Assembly: GCA_046330075.1 (NCBI GenBank)
Contig: JAXLTL010000004.1
Coordinates: 62,001-126,000 of the forward strand
Length of the DNA stretch: 64,000 nucleotides
Direction of reading: 5' to 3'
Source: JAJTFW01 sp046330075
GTDB lineage: Bacteria > Bacteroidota > Bacteroidia > AKYH767-A > OLB10
Each line of letters begins with the position of its first letter. Within the stretch, counting starts at the first letter, position 1. The notes below the pieces were generated by a model. That model was given only the letters and a program-made list of their open reading frames with translations. It was not told where the DNA came from and did not search any database. The position numbers and the translations under genes are program-made. Positions 25,589 to 34,777 of this stretch are shown one piece after another.

Positions 25589-25611
25589 AAGGCCACCTTC
25601 GGGTGGCCTTT
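25589..25611 (+). terminator. Rho-independent terminator after cold-shock gene
   Basis: Nine-bp perfect stem AAGGCCACC / GGTGGCCTT around a TTCG tetraloop, followed by a T-rich tail (TTTCTATTT). It lies 22 nt past the stop codon. Confidence 0.9.
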
Positions 25612-25710
25612 CTATTTAAAAGCATGTCGTATCGTTGATTTCTTTTTGATCTTCCTGTCTTTCTTTTTTATGCCTTGCTTTATTTTTGTTTCATGCAGCG
25701 CGACCGGTTT

Positions 25711-27801
25711 ATGGATACGGCAATCGAGTACCTGAAAGGGGTGGGACCCCAGCGGGCAGAATTGTTGCGATCAGAACTGGGCATTGCAACCTTCGGTGAT
25801 TTCATCCGTCATTTTCCGTTCCGGTATATCGATAAATCGAAATTTCAGACGGTGGCCGAACTCAACGAGGATTTACCCTACGTGCAGCTGAAAGGTATCA
25901 TTACCCGTATTCAGCTGCATGGCGGAAAACGGGTAACCCGTATGTCGGCTACGTTTCGCGATCAGACGGGAACGATGGAACTTGTGTGGTTTCAGGGCAT
26001 CCGATGGATCCGCGAAGCCGTGAAGGAGCATACGGAGTATATCGTATTCGGTAAGCCCGGTTTCTTCAACGGACGATTCAGTATCATTCATCCGGAAATG
26101 GAGGAAGCGGCGAAAGCGGAGAAATTTTCCGGCCCTTCCCTTACCGGCGTGTACAGCACCACTGAAAAGTGTAAGGCGAAAGGACTCGATACAAAAGCCT
26201 TGCAGAAGCTGATGCGGAGCCTGGTAGTGGGGTTGCCGAATGATCTTTCCGAAACCTTGTCGGCGGATATCCTTCACCGTTATAAACTGATGAATCTGCG
26301 CGAGGCGCTTTTTAATATTCATCTTCCTGCCGATGAACAGCTGCTGCAACGGGCTGTGCTGCGCCTGAAATTCGAGGAACTGTTTTATTTGCAACTGCGG
26401 CTCCTGCGGGCAAAAATCGGACGACAAATCGTGTTGAAAGGAAAACAGGTGGATAAAATCGGTGAGCTCTTCAATACGTTTTATAAAGAGCATATTCCGT
26501 TCGAACTTACCAATGCGCAGAAAAGAGTCTTGAAGGAAATCCGTACGGACATGGGCACCGGTAAGCAGATGAACCGTCTGTTGCAGGGCGATGTAGGTTC
26601 AGGTAAAACGATGGTGGCCTTGCTGAGTATGCTCATGGTACTCGATTGCGGTTATCAGGCTTGCCTCATGGCACCCACCGAAATTCTCGCATCGCAGCAT
26701 TTTCAGTCCGTGACGGAAGCGCTCAAGGATATGGATATCCGCGTGGGTTTGCTTACCGGCAGTACCAAAGCTGCGCACCGAAGGTTTTTGTTGGAGGAGT
26801 TAGAAACAGGACGTTTGCAGATCCTTATCGGTACACATGCTTTGATTGAGGACAGAGTGCAGTTTCAGAACCTCGGTCTCGTGGTCATCGATGAACAGCA
26901 TCGGTTTGGAGTGGAGCAACGGGCCCGCCTCTGGCAGAAGGATGAATTTGTGCCGCACGTACTGGTGATGACCGCCACGCCGATTCCGCGTACACTGGCC
27001 ATGACCCTCTACGGCGATCTGGATACTTCCGTGATTGATGAACTGCCTCCGGGACGTAAACCCATTCAAACCATTCACCGCATGGAGTCGCATAGGCTGG
27101 CCGTGTTTGGTTTTATCAAACAGGAAATTGCGAAAGGACGTCAGGTCTATATCGTGTATCCGCTCATCGAGGAATCAGAGAAGATGGATTATACCAACCT
27201 GATGGAAGGATATGATACCATCTGCAGAGAATTTCCGCAGCCACAGTATCAGGTGAGCATCGTGAATGGGCGAATGAAACCGGCGGATAAGGATTTTGAG
27301 ATGAACCGATTTAAAGAGGGAAAATCGCAGATCATGGTAGCTACAACGGTTATTGAAGTAGGGGTGAATGTCCCCAATGCATCCGTCATGATTATCGAGA
27401 GTGCCGAGCGTTTTGGCTTATCCCAGTTGCATCAGTTGCGGGGTAGAGTAGGACGAGGCGCCGAGCAGAGTTATTGTATTCTCATGACCGGTAACAAACT
27501 CGGCAACGATGCACGGCTGCGCATGAAAACGATGTGCGACACCAACGATGGATTTAAAATCGCGGAAGTGGATCTGGAACTCCGCGGACCGGGAGATATT
27601 GCCGGAACCCAGCAAAGCGGCGTGGTGAATCTGCACATTGCGAGCCTGGCGAAGGACCGTAAAATAATGGAGATAGCCCGCAATGCGGCCGCTGATGTTT
27701 TAAAAGAAGATGAACAGCTGATGCTTCCCTCTAATTCGGTTTTAGTGGAGCAGTTGCGTAAGATTGATGAAGCCAATGCGAATTATTCGCGGATCAGTTG
27801 A
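25711..27801 (+). CDS. recG: ATP-dependent DNA helicase RecG
   Basis: Branch-migrating helicase for stalled forks and recombination intermediates. The N-terminal wedge/OB domain runs from EYLKGVGPQRAELL. The helicase core has motif I GDVGSGKTMVA, motif II VIDEQHRFG, motif III MTATPIPRTLA, the RecG-type TRG region around RFKEGKSQIMVATTVIEVGV and motif VI QLRGRVGRG. The C-terminus contains LRGPGDIAGTQQSG. Total about 696 aa, normal for the family. I prefer the ATG at 25711, since relatives start only a few residues before EYLKGVGP. A TATTTTTG box at 25681-25688 would place transcription start just past the alternative ATG at 25693. Confidence 0.95.
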   Translation: MDTAIEYLKGVGPQRAELLRSELGIATFGDFIRHFPFRYIDKSKFQTVAELNEDLPYVQLKGIITRIQLHGGKRVTRMSATFRDQTGTMELVWFQGIRWIREAVKEHTEYIVFGKPGFFNGRFSIIHPEMEEAAKAEKFSGPSLTGVYSTTEKCKAKGLDTKALQKLMRSLVVGLPNDLSETLSADILHRYKLMNLREALFNIHLPADEQLLQRAVLRLKFEELFYLQLRLLRAKIGRQIVLKGKQVDKIGELFNTFYKEHIPFELTNAQKRVLKEIRTDMGTGKQMNRLLQGDVGSGKTMVALLSMLMVLDCGYQACLMAPTEILASQHFQSVTEALKDMDIRVGLLTGSTKAAHRRFLLEELETGRLQILIGTHALIEDRVQFQNLGLVVIDEQHRFGVEQRARLWQKDEFVPHVLVMTATPIPRTLAMTLYGDLDTSVIDELPPGRKPIQTIHRMESHRLAVFGFIKQEIAKGRQVYIVYPLIEESEKMDYTNLMEGYDTICREFPQPQYQVSIVNGRMKPADKDFEMNRFKEGKSQIMVATTVIEVGVNVPNASVMIIESAERFGLSQLHQLRGRVGRGAEQSYCILMTGNKLGNDARLRMKTMCDTNDGFKIAEVDLELRGPGDIAGTQQSGVVNLHIASLAKDRKIMEIARNAAADVLKEDEQLMLPSNSVLVEQLRKIDEANANYSRIS

Positions 27802-27833
27802 ATCCTGCCGGTTTTTTAATCCGAAAAATCAGT

Positions 27834-28313
27834 TCACTGTTTCTCGATCAAACACACCGCATAGGCCGCTACGCCTTCTTCGCGTCCTACGTAGCCCATC
27901 TTTTCGTTGGTGGTGGCCTTGATGCTGATGTCGCCGGTTTCGATCTTTAAAATGGGCGCAAGAGTTTCACGCATCTGATCGATATAGGGTTTGATCTTTG
28001 GCTTTTCTAAAATAAGGGAGGCATCTACATTACCTACAACGTAGTTGCGTTCCTGAAGTAAATCCATGACCCGTTGCAATAAAATTTTGCTGTCGATGCC
28101 TTTGAATTCAGCCGAAGTGTCAGGGAAATAATAACCAATGTCTTTCAGACCCGCTGCGCCTAATAACGCATCGCAGATGGCATGAATCAGCACGTCGGCA
28201 TCTGAATGTCCGAGTGCACCTTTAGTATGTGGAATCTGAACTCCGCCTAAAATAAGGTCGCGGCCTTCGGTGAGCTGATGTACATCAAACCCGAAACCAA
28301 CCCTGATCTTCAT
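27834..28313 (-). CDS. ispF: 2-C-methyl-D-erythritol 2,4-cyclodiphosphate synthase
   Basis: MEP-pathway enzyme for isoprenoid precursors; forms the cyclic diphosphate with loss of CMP. Metal ligands are in FGFDVHQL (D10, H12) and the following GHSDADVLIHAICDALLGA; further conserved segments are GNVDASLILEKPKI and SIKATTNEKMGYVGREEG. Length (159 aa) is standard. It lies 8 nt after porV and ends convergently with recG. Its position at the end of the porU-porV unit makes a shared transcript likely. Confidence 0.96.
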   Translation of the reverse strand: MKIRVGFGFDVHQLTEGRDLILGGVQIPHTKGALGHSDADVLIHAICDALLGAAGLKDIGYYFPDTSAEFKGIDSKILLQRVMDLLQERNYVVGNVDASLILEKPKIKPYIDQMRETLAPILKIETGDISIKATTNEKMGYVGREEGVAAYAVCLIEKQ

Positions 28314-28321
28314 TCCCGGAA

Positions 28322-29524
28322 TTATTCTTCGGCTTTATCGTCGCTGCCGTCAAGTGCTGCGAAGTCGAAGGTGAGGGTGAAGTGGAGGGTGTTCTCGAGT
28401 GGATTACGCTGATCGGTAGGAATCAGATACGCCAGATCGATACCGAATACGTTATAACGGAGACCTGCACCCAGGGTGAAATATTTACGGTTTCCTTTGC
28501 GCTTGTCTTCGTAGAAATAACCGGCGCGGAATGCAAATTGCTTATCATACCAGTATTCCATACCAAAAGCAAGGTTGAACTCCTGCAACTCTTCTTTAAA
28601 ACCATTCGGCGCATCGCTGAACGACTGGAAGATACCTTGAGCAGTACTTACATTCGGATCTTGTCCGTAAAGGATGATATTGTCGGCACTGTTGGCAGTG
28701 TCCTGTGTATAGATAGGAGGGGTCGGCACCAGCAGTTTGTTGATGTCGAGCATAAAGGCAAGGTCGTTGTATTCGTTGAGGTGGAGATTCAATCCAGGAC
28801 CTAAACGCAGGTTGGTAGGAATGAAGTTTTTAACGCCTGATTCGGTATAGGAAATTTTCGCTCCAATGTTAGAAATGTTTACACCGGCCATCAGGTCGGC
28901 ATCTTTTCCACCGATTTCAATCTTCTTTTTGTAGAAAACAGAAACGTCCGCTGCAACGGTATTTCCGGCTTTACTGTCCTGTCCTTCTACCTGTGTTCCT
29001 CCGGTAAGGTTGGAGTGGATAAAGCGCAGGGCGATACCGCCGGCGAAGTTATCACTGAGTTTACGTGAGTAGGCGAGGTCGAGCGCGAATTCATTTGGCT
29101 TGAAATCACGTATAGTATTACCGTTGTTATCAGTAAAGGTGATGTTACCCAATGAGAAATAACGCAGCGAAGCACCTACCGCCTGGTCATTTTTCATCTT
29201 TGTATAACCTGACAGATAAGCGATGAACATGTCATTCACCAGCGCACGCAGCCAGGGAGTATAACTTACACCAACGGCCATCTTCTTTTCAGCGAAGGCC
29301 AGCTTGGCAGGATTCCAGTGAATGGAGTTTACGTCCGGTGCGGAAGCAACGCCCTGATCACCCATACCGCCGGCACGGGCGTCGGGAGAAATCATCACAA
29401 ATGGAACAGCAGTTGTAATGGTGTTGATCTGCCCCAGCAGATTGGTGTTTTGTGCCGAAACCTGAGTTGCGGGTAAGGCGAAAATTGCAGGGAGCAGGAA
29501 GAGCTTTTTAAGGTGTTTGTTCAT
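28322..29524 (-). CDS. porV: T9SS outer-membrane protein PorV (LptO)
   Basis: FadL-like outer-membrane barrel that shuttles T9SS cargo from the translocon to the PorU sortase. Signal peptide MNKHLKKLFLLPAIFALPAT, then the family hallmark region LGQINTITTAVPFVMISPDA and RAGGMGDQGVASAPDVNSIH, NPAKLAF, and a C-terminal barrel end LHFTLTFDFAAL. I take the second of two adjacent ATGs (29524). Length about 400 aa fits PorV. Directly downstream of porU on the same strand, as in Flavobacterium and other gliding Bacteroidota. Confidence 0.94.
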   Translation of the reverse strand: MNKHLKKLFLLPAIFALPATQVSAQNTNLLGQINTITTAVPFVMISPDARAGGMGDQGVASAPDVNSIHWNPAKLAFAEKKMAVGVSYTPWLRALVNDMFIAYLSGYTKMKNDQAVGASLRYFSLGNITFTDNNGNTIRDFKPNEFALDLAYSRKLSDNFAGGIALRFIHSNLTGGTQVEGQDSKAGNTVAADVSVFYKKKIEIGGKDADLMAGVNISNIGAKISYTESGVKNFIPTNLRLGPGLNLHLNEYNDLAFMLDINKLLVPTPPIYTQDTANSADNIILYGQDPNVSTAQGIFQSFSDAPNGFKEELQEFNLAFGMEYWYDKQFAFRAGYFYEDKRKGNRKYFTLGAGLRYNVFGIDLAYLIPTDQRNPLENTLHFTLTFDFAALDGSDDKAEE

Positions 29525-29630
29525 CATACAGAGGAATTTCGCCGGAACGGACAGGGCTTTTCAAGCCGGGTACCGGACAGGGATGGCAAATATAACGAAA
29601 TATGGATCGTTTTTGTTACTGTTTTGAGGC

Positions 29631-32600
29631 TTATCGGATCAATACGAGGCGTTCGGTCTTTTGGGCGGTTTCACCTTCTGCCGTCCTGATTCTCAGGCGA
29701 TAGATGTAAACTCCCTTGGCCAGTTGGTCGCCAAAATCGTCCTTTCCGTCCCAGTCCAGCGGGGTGTTCCGGAACCCTTCACATACCTGATACGCATCGA
29801 TTGTCTTGACTAACTTACCGGTGACCGTAAATATTTGAACCTGAATAGCCATGCCGGTGCAGGGCTTGTTGTGTTCAAACATGAAGGTGGTTTTGGTGGT
29901 GAACGGATTAGGGTAGTTCAGCACATGTTGAAGGGCAAGTCCGGCCGATGAGCTGACCACGAAGTCAGTGGTGGCTTCCGAGGAGTTGTTGTTGATGTCC
30001 CAGGCTTTGAACGTGAGCGTGTGGGGTCCATCGCTCAATGCGTCTAACCGGTAGCGGACCCTTCCTTTCTGATATGAATCCAGATCCGATTCGTAATAAT
30101 CGTTAAGAACGAAGAGTTGCTTGGGATTATTGTCTACAATGGCGGTTACATCATGACCAATGCCATTCCCGACAGTATTGATGCCACTCGAATCGAAAAG
30201 GATGGCGAAGATATTCGGTGTGCTGTTGGTCATGCTTCCGGTTACAAAGTTTTCGTCATTCATGTAGAGCCTGATCTGCGGCCCTTGCTGATCGTTAATG
30301 GCATTGGTGGAGATTCCTCCTATATATAAGTTCTGGTCATAACCGTTCGCATCTTCTGATCCGTTATGGGCATAATAGCTCAGGCGACCGGTGCCGTATT
30401 GAAAAGAAATGTCCTTGGGAACGATAAATGAGCAGCTGAATTCACCGTTTACTACCGATGCCTTGCCTTTATAAAGAATGTTTTTGCGGAGATTAAATGA
30501 GTCGGGGATACTTACGTCGTCGCCGGTGGAGTCATTTACAATGTTGTAGATTTTGGTTTCTTTATCGTAAATGGTCGGATATACAACACCGTTAAAGCTG
30601 GTCATGATATTACCGGCATCATCAATTACTTTTCCCTTTACAGTGACTTTACTGAGTGCAGACAGCGTATCGATGGATTGCCCGCTTCCGGTTTCCTGTA
30701 TGGCCGTTGTGTTGATCCGGTAACGGGGATAGGCCAGTCGTAAAGCAGGGTCACCCAGCAGCGTAACGTTGCGGTTTCCGGGGTTATCGCGTTTCGAAAG
30801 ACGCATGATATCGCCTACCCTGGGCATTTCACCGGACAGCGGACTGAACATATGCACCATCATGTCGGAGTTGATGAGCTCGTTATCGAAGGCAAAGGCG
30901 ATGCGTACTGTAGTAAAGAGACAGATACCACCTCCTTGTCCGTTGAGTAGAACGAATTCTCCGGCAGAGGTGCGCTGAGGATCATCGTACCGGCTGAATT
31001 CACAGGTGGCGGTGATAAACGCGGGCATATTGTTCGCATTATGCCAGCTGTTGATCATGTCGTTATTAAGGATTGACTCCGCAGCCCAGCCAAGTTCTCC
31101 ACCGTGACCGGTATAGTTAAGAATGAGCGCGCCTTTCTCTACTCGTTGAGTGATGGCATCATTGACATCAGGATAGCGCTGACCACCGGGCGTTGATACC
31201 TGCTGGTACGCATCACTGAGGATCTTGTCGACATTGTAGACAGGATAATTCTGTTGCACCAGTTTGGAGATGCGTTCACTTTGGCGCTGGTGAAGGTTAT
31301 CGTCCTGGTCGTCGGAGATAAAACAAAGTACGTTTCTCCAGTCGCCTAAACGCGTACTGTTGCTTCCCTGACAATAGCTTTGGTCGTTAATGGTGCCGAT
31401 CGTGGAGTATGTGATGACTTTGTCTACCATCTCCCGGGCTTCTTCTTCTGTTTTCACAGGAAACCGTCCAACACCAACATCCATGAGTTCCGTTCCGGAA
31501 AAATCGCCTTCAGCAGGATCCAGTAATCCGAAAAAATCGTCGCAGGTGTAGGAACTCAGAATGGAGAGTGATTCGTAGGATTGATACGTGGTGATGAAGT
31601 TGGTGTTGCTGCCTACGTGATTTTTCAGGTCGTAGGATCCGTCGCCAAATAATAATACATAGCGGGGAGCGTCAGCAGCAGATGTGGATCGTTCATAAAA
31701 CATCCGGATAAAATCACGTATGGCGGATGCATCCTGTGCCCCGCTGGAGAATTCGTTGAAAATTTGCGGAAGCGATACTACAACAGTGCTGAGGTTGTCG
31801 TGTGTCTTATGGAATTCAGCAAGACGTTCGGCTTCTGCAAGAAAGTCGGGGTGTGCAATAATGATATACGCTGCCTGCGAGAGTCCGTGGAGATTTTGGT
31901 TTTCAACTTTCCCGGAAAATACCGGTGTGCGGGCTGCCGTGTTGTTGAAAAGGATGTATTTCTGTTCGCCACCGGCGGTAATGTTGCTGGTGAAGTCAAT
32001 GATCCCTCCGGAGATGTTGTAGGCTTGTGCCGTAACATTGTTCGGATCAGATATGTTCCAGAGCGTGAGCCCGGAAGTGGTGTTGCTGATCGTATATTGT
32101 ATGTTTCCTCCGAGCCCTGTTGTGTCGCGGTATCGGAACGTGAGCTCATTGCCGCTGAAACGCAGTGACCGTGTGAGGTTGAGTTCAATATAATCCATGT
32201 ACCCTGTTGCCGTAGCATTGTAAGGGAGAAAGGTGTAATCCAGTGTTATGTCAGAAGATGTGGCGTTAAAAGTGGTGTTCAGTACAGAACTTCTGCCAAA
32301 GTCGGCAGTGTAACTGGTGCCTACATTGCTGATGATATGATTGAGTACAGTGTTGCCGTTATAACTGACGTTGAACTGACTGGTGACAGCAGGACCTGAA
32401 ACAGTGCGGCCGACAACACTTGATTTCAGCTTGACCGGACCAGGCACCAGGTTGGGGAGTGTGAAGTTGAATTTTTTATTGAGGATAACATCGAACACTT
32501 CTCCGTACCATCCTCTGCCTGATTTGATAAAATTGCGCTCTTCGTTTTCATAAAATGTAAAATCAGTGAACGTGGTGATCACCGGATCTCCGGAAGAGGA

Positions 32601-33521
32601 GGGAAGTGAATTGACTGAGGTAATTCTTGCCGGAACACCTGAAGCATTTCCGGAGATAAAATAGTAGGTGGTGTCTGAATAAATGTGTTTGACGTGGTTG
32701 TATTTCTTTTCATTGGCATTATAGAACCATTGATCAGGGCTCTGGCCGTAAAACAATAGATAGTCATTGCCGCTGAATAGTCCGTCCTGGTTTTCATCAA
32801 CTACTGCTATCGGGCATTCCTGCAGATCATCCTTTCTCGGAGCCCCGTTCAGCTCCGGTACCATACCACCTCCATTTCCAAAAACGCGGATGCCCGAAAG
32901 ACTGAGTTGTGCCGGATTCATTCCGGCATTCAGTAACATATATGCAGTTACTTTATAGACCCCATCGGAGGTTACGCCAAATTTGAACCAGTCGCCGGAG
33001 CTGAGTACCGATTGCTGATTGAAAGTAGCGATACCGGCCGCTTTCTGTACGGAAGAGGAGGTACGTGTCCGGTAGTTTATTTGAAAGGAAATGAGCTTTT
33101 CTGCTCTTCCTGTTGACGGGTTTCGGCGAAGCGGAATCAAGTTCAGCACCGTAACCGGTTGCTTTCGCTCAATGGCTTCTTCGGTTTGAATCCGGAAGTC
33201 GTTGGGAAGGTCAGTCTGGATGCACCGGGACTCTTCCGGACTCAGCAAGGCAGTTTCAATCGGCACCACATCCATGTCTAAATAGCTGTTATCCAGTCGC
33301 TTGAAAAAAACCGGGAGTTCAGCGGTAGCCGTGCCAAAGTGAGCTCCTTCAAAGCCCAGGCGATAGGTGCCGGCTTCGGTAAGGAGGGGCGACTTCCATG
33401 AAAGAGTGATTATTTCGGCTGATTGTGAAAGAATCCGGCCTGGTAAAAAGACGAAAAGACATGCCAGCCCAAGCAGGGCGGATGACATTTTGAGCGATTG
33501 TCGGATATACGTGAACGTCAT
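29631..33521 (-). CDS. porU: T9SS C-terminal signal peptidase/sortase PorU
   Basis: Surface cysteine protease (family C25, gingipain fold) that cleaves the sorting domain of T9SS cargo and attaches the protein to the surface. An N-terminal signal (SSALLGLACLFVFLPGRILS) is followed by a long strand-rich domain. The C25 domain has AQDASAIRDFIRMFY, LLFGDGSYDLKN, catalytic His in NYTGHGGELGW and catalytic Cys in TATCEFSRYDDP. The C-terminus (LNYPNPFTTKTTFMFEHN, AKGVYIYRLRIRTAEG) resembles a sorting domain, as in other PorU proteins. I chose ATG 33521; 33488 is an alternative. About 1,296 aa, normal for the family. Needed to process the cargo array at 7901-22833. Confidence 0.94.
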   Translation of the reverse strand: MTFTYIRQSLKMSSALLGLACLFVFLPGRILSQSAEIITLSWKSPLLTEAGTYRLGFEGAHFGTATAELPVFFKRLDNSYLDMDVVPIETALLSPEESRCIQTDLPNDFRIQTEEAIERKQPVTVLNLIPLRRNPSTGRAEKLISFQINYRTRTSSSVQKAAGIATFNQQSVLSSGDWFKFGVTSDGVYKVTAYMLLNAGMNPAQLSLSGIRVFGNGGGMVPELNGAPRKDDLQECPIAVVDENQDGLFSGNDYLLFYGQSPDQWFYNANEKKYNHVKHIYSDTTYYFISGNASGVPARITSVNSLPSSSGDPVITTFTDFTFYENEERNFIKSGRGWYGEVFDVILNKKFNFTLPNLVPGPVKLKSSVVGRTVSGPAVTSQFNVSYNGNTVLNHIISNVGTSYTADFGRSSVLNTTFNATSSDITLDYTFLPYNATATGYMDYIELNLTRSLRFSGNELTFRYRDTTGLGGNIQYTISNTTSGLTLWNISDPNNVTAQAYNISGGIIDFTSNITAGGEQKYILFNNTAARTPVFSGKVENQNLHGLSQAAYIIIAHPDFLAEAERLAEFHKTHDNLSTVVVSLPQIFNEFSSGAQDASAIRDFIRMFYERSTSAADAPRYVLLFGDGSYDLKNHVGSNTNFITTYQSYESLSILSSYTCDDFFGLLDPAEGDFSGTELMDVGVGRFPVKTEEEAREMVDKVITYSTIGTINDQSYCQGSNSTRLGDWRNVLCFISDDQDDNLHQRQSERISKLVQQNYPVYNVDKILSDAYQQVSTPGGQRYPDVNDAITQRVEKGALILNYTGHGGELGWAAESILNNDMINSWHNANNMPAFITATCEFSRYDDPQRTSAGEFVLLNGQGGGICLFTTVRIAFAFDNELINSDMMVHMFSPLSGEMPRVGDIMRLSKRDNPGNRNVTLLGDPALRLAYPRYRINTTAIQETGSGQSIDTLSALSKVTVKGKVIDDAGNIMTSFNGVVYPTIYDKETKIYNIVNDSTGDDVSIPDSFNLRKNILYKGKASVVNGEFSCSFIVPKDISFQYGTGRLSYYAHNGSEDANGYDQNLYIGGISTNAINDQQGPQIRLYMNDENFVTGSMTNSTPNIFAILFDSSGINTVGNGIGHDVTAIVDNNPKQLFVLNDYYESDLDSYQKGRVRYRLDALSDGPHTLTFKAWDINNNSSEATTDFVVSSSAGLALQHVLNYPNPFTTKTTFMFEHNKPCTGMAIQVQIFTVTGKLVKTIDAYQVCEGFRNTPLDWDGKDDFGDQLAKGVYIYRLRIRTAEGETAQKTERLVLIR

Positions 33522-33551
33522 GCGGCGTAAGGTTTCTCGGGGATTGGACCC

Positions 33552-33579
33552 TTGGTTTTTGTAAAAAAAATTACATTTG
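33552..33579 (+). promoter_or_regulatory. Possible promoter of the porP/sprF-gldJ unit
   Basis: TTG (33552-33554), 17 nt, TACATTTG (33572-33579, exact TAnnTTTG). The spacer is slightly short and the 5' leader would be about 140 nt, so this is tentative. Confidence 0.3.
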
Positions 33580-33727
33580 TGCTGTATCTGCAACGGAATT
33601 TGCATCTTTGGAGTTTAGTGTTAGGCGGAACTTCAACGTCTCTCACCCGCAAATATTGCAGTTTACTTACGTTGAAATCGAAACAAAAATAGATTTCTGC
33701 GTATAAATAACGGTAAAAGAAATTAAT

Positions 33728-34738
33728 ATGCTCAAACGCGTCTTCCTGTGCCTGATGATGGTGTTTAGCCTGGCGGCTGAAGCGCAGGATCCTCAATTCA
33801 CGCAGTTCTATGCGAACCCGCTTTATCTGAACCCGGCTTTTGCAGGTTCTAACCGATGTCCGCGTGTGTGCATAAATTACCGTAATCAATGGCCGGCCCT
33901 CAAAGAAACCTATATCACCACCAGCGCCAGCTACGACCAGCATTTTGACGCCATCAATGGAGGTGTCGGATTATTATTTCTGAATGACCGGGCAGGTGAG
34001 GGGACCATTACCACCACCAACATCAGCGCAATGTATGCCTACCAGCTGAATGTAAACCGCAAATTTTCAATGCGTTTCGGCTTACAGGGCACCTATGTTC
34101 AAAAGAAACTCGACTTCAATAAACTGACTTTCGGTGACATGATTGACCCGCGTTACGGGTTTGTATATCCGACTACTGAAATGCGCCCTACAGAAACCCG
34201 TAACTTCATGGATTTCAGTGGTGGTGTAATAGGTTACTCCAGTAAGTTTTATGGTGGCTTCGCAGTCCACCATCTGACCGAGCCCGATGAAGCGTTTATC
34301 GTAAAAGGAACATCAAAATTACCTCGTAAATATACTGTTCATGCCGGAGCGATGCTCCCGATCGGCGACACCTATTCGGGACGTAGCCGTGGCCGTATGA
34401 ACCGTGACGAGGGTACCTATATTTCTCCAAACATCCTGTTCCAGCAACAGGCTTCGTTTAATCAGTTAAATATTGGTATGTACATTCTGAAGTCGCCGAT
34501 TGTGGGCGGACTTTGGTATCGCGGCAACTTTGGAGGTGATAAATTCATGTCAAGTGACTCATTTATCGCCCTCATCGGATTGCAGCGGGGCATCTTCAAA
34601 TTCGGCTATAGCTACGACGTAACTGTCTCAGCCTTAAGCAATGCCACTGGCGGATCACACGAAATCAGCGTGGGACTCCAGTTCGAGTGCCGGCCGAAAA
34701 AGAAACGTTTCCGCGCAATAAGCTGCCCTAGTTTTTAG
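33728..34738 (+). CDS. PorP/SprF-family T9SS membrane protein
   Basis: 336 residues; signal peptide MLKRVFLCLMMVFSLAAEAQ, then the family opening QDPQFTQFYANPLYLNPAFA, NYRNQWPAL and YDQHFDAINGGVG. The rest is an outer-membrane barrel with a late GGSHEISVGLQF strand. Members of this family work with the T9SS, some as partners of specific cargo (SprF with SprB) and one (PorP) as a core component. Which type this is cannot be decided here. gldJ follows after 39 nt, so the two are probably co-transcribed. Confidence 0.92.
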   Translation: MLKRVFLCLMMVFSLAAEAQDPQFTQFYANPLYLNPAFAGSNRCPRVCINYRNQWPALKETYITTSASYDQHFDAINGGVGLLFLNDRAGEGTITTTNISAMYAYQLNVNRKFSMRFGLQGTYVQKKLDFNKLTFGDMIDPRYGFVYPTTEMRPTETRNFMDFSGGVIGYSSKFYGGFAVHHLTEPDEAFIVKGTSKLPRKYTVHAGAMLPIGDTYSGRSRGRMNRDEGTYISPNILFQQQASFNQLNIGMYILKSPIVGGLWYRGNFGGDKFMSSDSFIALIGLQRGIFKFGYSYDVTVSALSNATGGSHEISVGLQFECRPKKKRFRAISCPSF

Positions 34739-34777
34739 TTATTTCGCATATTTGTCACCCCAAATAAAACAAGAAAC